Both the position numbers and the translations under genes were made by a program. This document shows, in pieces, positions 20,879 through 22,512 of a stretch of DNA of 22,512 bases (positions within the stretch are counted from its first letter, which is position 1; every line of letters begins with the position of its first letter). The stretch comes from Rhizophagus sp. LPA8_4_AMF (Eukaryota; Glomeromycota; Glomeromycetes; Glomerales; Glomeraceae). The DNA is taken from contig JADRCO010001106.1 in NCBI GenBank assembly GCA_021464525.1, forward strand, positions 1 to 22,512, given 5' to 3'. The notes under the pieces were generated by a model, which saw only the letters and a program-made list of their open reading frames with translations, was not told where the DNA came from and searched no databases.

Positions 20879-21866
20879 ATGGATAATAATTCAAGTCAGG
20901 TGAATTATATTTTCGTGTTAATTATATGTTTAATCAATTATAAAACTGGTTTAAAATTATTTTTATATTAATTATATAGAGCAAAAGTTCTTCAAGCAAT
21001 ACTGTTCAACACTTCAACCAATTAATAACTCTATTTCGTATAAAATAACATCGCATGAAAACATCTTCAGCAATATTATCCTTCTCAAAATAGAAGAAGA
21101 TGGATTTACAACACCTGATGGAAAGGCAAAAGAACTTATTAAAGAATTATCTAAAATAAAATATTTATATGCTTTAAAATTACTCTTTAAAACCCACTCA
21201 ATCGATTTACTAAGTAATTAAACTAAATTCAAATATATCACTACCATCAATACTTCTAAGATTTCCAAAAAAAACAACATTCAATATATCAAAGTATTAT
21301 AAATGAAATAAATGAAAAACGTTATGAAAAAGCTGAATATTTGTGTAAAGAACTTTTAAATTTTTTCCCAAAAGTTATTCTTTAAGATGCATTTTAAGTT
21401 ATATTTACAGATGTCTTAAAAATTATGAACAAGCACATTTATATTTAAAAGAAGCTATTAATTTAAAACCCAAACAATCAATTGCTTATTTAATTTGTGG
21501 AGAAATATTTTTTTGGCAAGGAAATTATGACAAAACAGTAGACAATTTAAAGAAATCAATAAACTATAAAGCTAAAATAGATAACTTATATATAATACTT
21601 GGAAATAGTTACTTATTTAGAGATTTTTGTCACTATTTATCTATAGAATACTATAATCTTGCATTAAAAAATAGTCCAAATAATTTTTTATGTCTTAAGA
21701 ATATCGCATGTGGTTATGAAAGGAATGATTATTATTTTAGTGTTTAAAATCAGTAAAATTTCAGAAAATTCTTTTCGATTTTAAAAAAAATAGAATTTCT
21801 TATAACTCTATGAATGTTTCTAACTTTCGAGATTGGAAAATTGAATGCAATGATCCTTATAAATAA
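20879..21866 (+). pseudogene. Broken TPR-repeat protein gene
   Basis: A possible first exon (20879-20899) is followed by a GT-AG-like intron and a frame from 20982 to a TAA at 21219-21221; it encodes a helical, non-TPR leader. A second frame from about 21270 encodes the start of a TPR (with KRYEKAEYLCKELL) and hits a TAA near 21385. After a shift the next frame carries further TPR units (CLKNYEQAHLYLKEAINLKP, then GNYDKTVDNLKKSINYK, then SIEYYNLALKNSPNN) up to about 21745. A last shift near there leads to a tail ending at the TAA 21864-21866. At least two frameshifts and two early stops separate the pieces. No set of standard introns that I can see repairs them. The TPR fold mediates protein interactions; this copy is probably dead, unless small introns were missed. 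Confidence 0.7.
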
Positions 21867-22512
21867 TAAAAAGAATTTATGATATTTTATTTAAAATTAG
21901 ATTACATATTATTTTTTTGATTCCACCGTTGAGTGGTTTATCGCACCAATTAAAACTTGAACAATAATAGTAATATTAATAATTTAAAATTTAAATGATA
22001 TGAATTGTTGAAAATTTAATTTTTAGAGGGATCGACCTGTACTTTCCATAAAAAATTCAATAATAATAAAAAAAAAAAATAATAATTATGGAATAACCAA
22101 AGAATTTATATTTGAAGTTAAATAAATACTGTATAAATTTTAAATTATTTATTTATTTATTTATTTTATTTCTGAAAGAGTAGTGACTAGAGTCAAATAC
22201 AAATATAACAAATTGAGAAGTTAAAAAAACTAAACAAGGAAGTATCTATGTAAACGATCCTCAGTCTACATCCCGTTATGGGACCTCACCCTTCGATCAA
22301 ACTATTTTAACTATTAGAACTACGCTAATAGAAAAAAGTCCCAGGAAAGAACCAAAATAAAAAGAAAAAAACCCTAAAAAAAGAAAAGCAAAAAAAAACA
22401 AAAAAAAAAAAAGAAAGAAAAAAAATATATATATACAAAAATAAGATAAGATAAACCTAAACCGAAGGGGTTATATCAAGAAATAAAACAAATTACTATC
22501 AGTTTCTATAGA
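21867..22512. other. Right-end region with simple repeats and possible retroposed island
   Basis: 22148-22168 is a (TTTA)n microsatellite. 22250-22330 is a GC-richer island (with CAGTCTACATCCCGTTATGG) that contains CCTTCGATCAAAC, loosely like a tRNA-type B box. It is followed by a strongly A-rich tract, 22340-22440. Island plus A-rich tail is the layout of a SINE-like retroposon, but no clear A box or target duplication is seen. No protein gene. Confidence 0.35.

Overview
The window looks like nuclear DNA from an arbuscular-mycorrhizal (Glomeromycotina) fungus of the Rhizophagus type. The reasons are very high A+T content, genes split by short (65-132 nt) GT-AG introns with CTAAC/CTAAT-like branch points, and the gene families themselves: a Sel1-repeat protein, a tyrosine-kinase-like (TKL) kinase with a small Cys-rich leader, and a decayed TPR gene. 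These families are heavily expanded in such genomes. The species is an inference, not a database result.

Layout. 1-358 (minus) is the N-terminal part of a Sel1-repeat protein that runs off the left edge. 2717-4276 (plus) is a complete four-exon TKL kinase of 447 residues. Both start with the same CX2C-X9-CX2C Trp-containing leader. 4277-11764 is about 7.5 kb of gene-poor DNA holding mobile-element remains and decayed reading frames: a nested hairpin (4827-4876), a decayed coiled-coil frame on the minus strand (about 5650-6142), a tandem array of exon/intron-like modules (6760-7168), a roughly 1.2 kb element flanked by imperfect inverted repeats and GTATACGGAA-type motifs (about 8203-9396), a short decayed fragment (9401-9515) and another decayed minus-strand frame (10107-10544). 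A 117-bp MITE-like element with 25-bp inverted repeats lies at 11765-11881.

The main gene is 12281-20080 (plus). Its eleven exons join without a frame break into 2299 residues. The order is an RGG/Gly-rich N-terminus, a ZNFX1-type N-terminal region, an SF1 (UPF1-like) helicase, an array of NFX1-type zinc fingers, a RING-like Cys/His module, a helical region and a C-terminal RZ-type zinc finger. This is the ZNFX1 family, known in animals for RNA surveillance and small-RNA inheritance and related to the fission-yeast RNAi helicase Hrr1. It is the most informative locus here.

20879-21866 (plus) is a TPR-repeat gene broken by frameshifts. The right end (22180-22512) holds a GC-richer island followed by an A-rich tract, possibly a retroposed repeat.

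The genes do not form an operon or an obvious pathway. The kinase and Sel1 genes share a leader module, which suggests domain shuffling between expanded families. I found no convincing tRNA, rRNA or CRISPR sequence.
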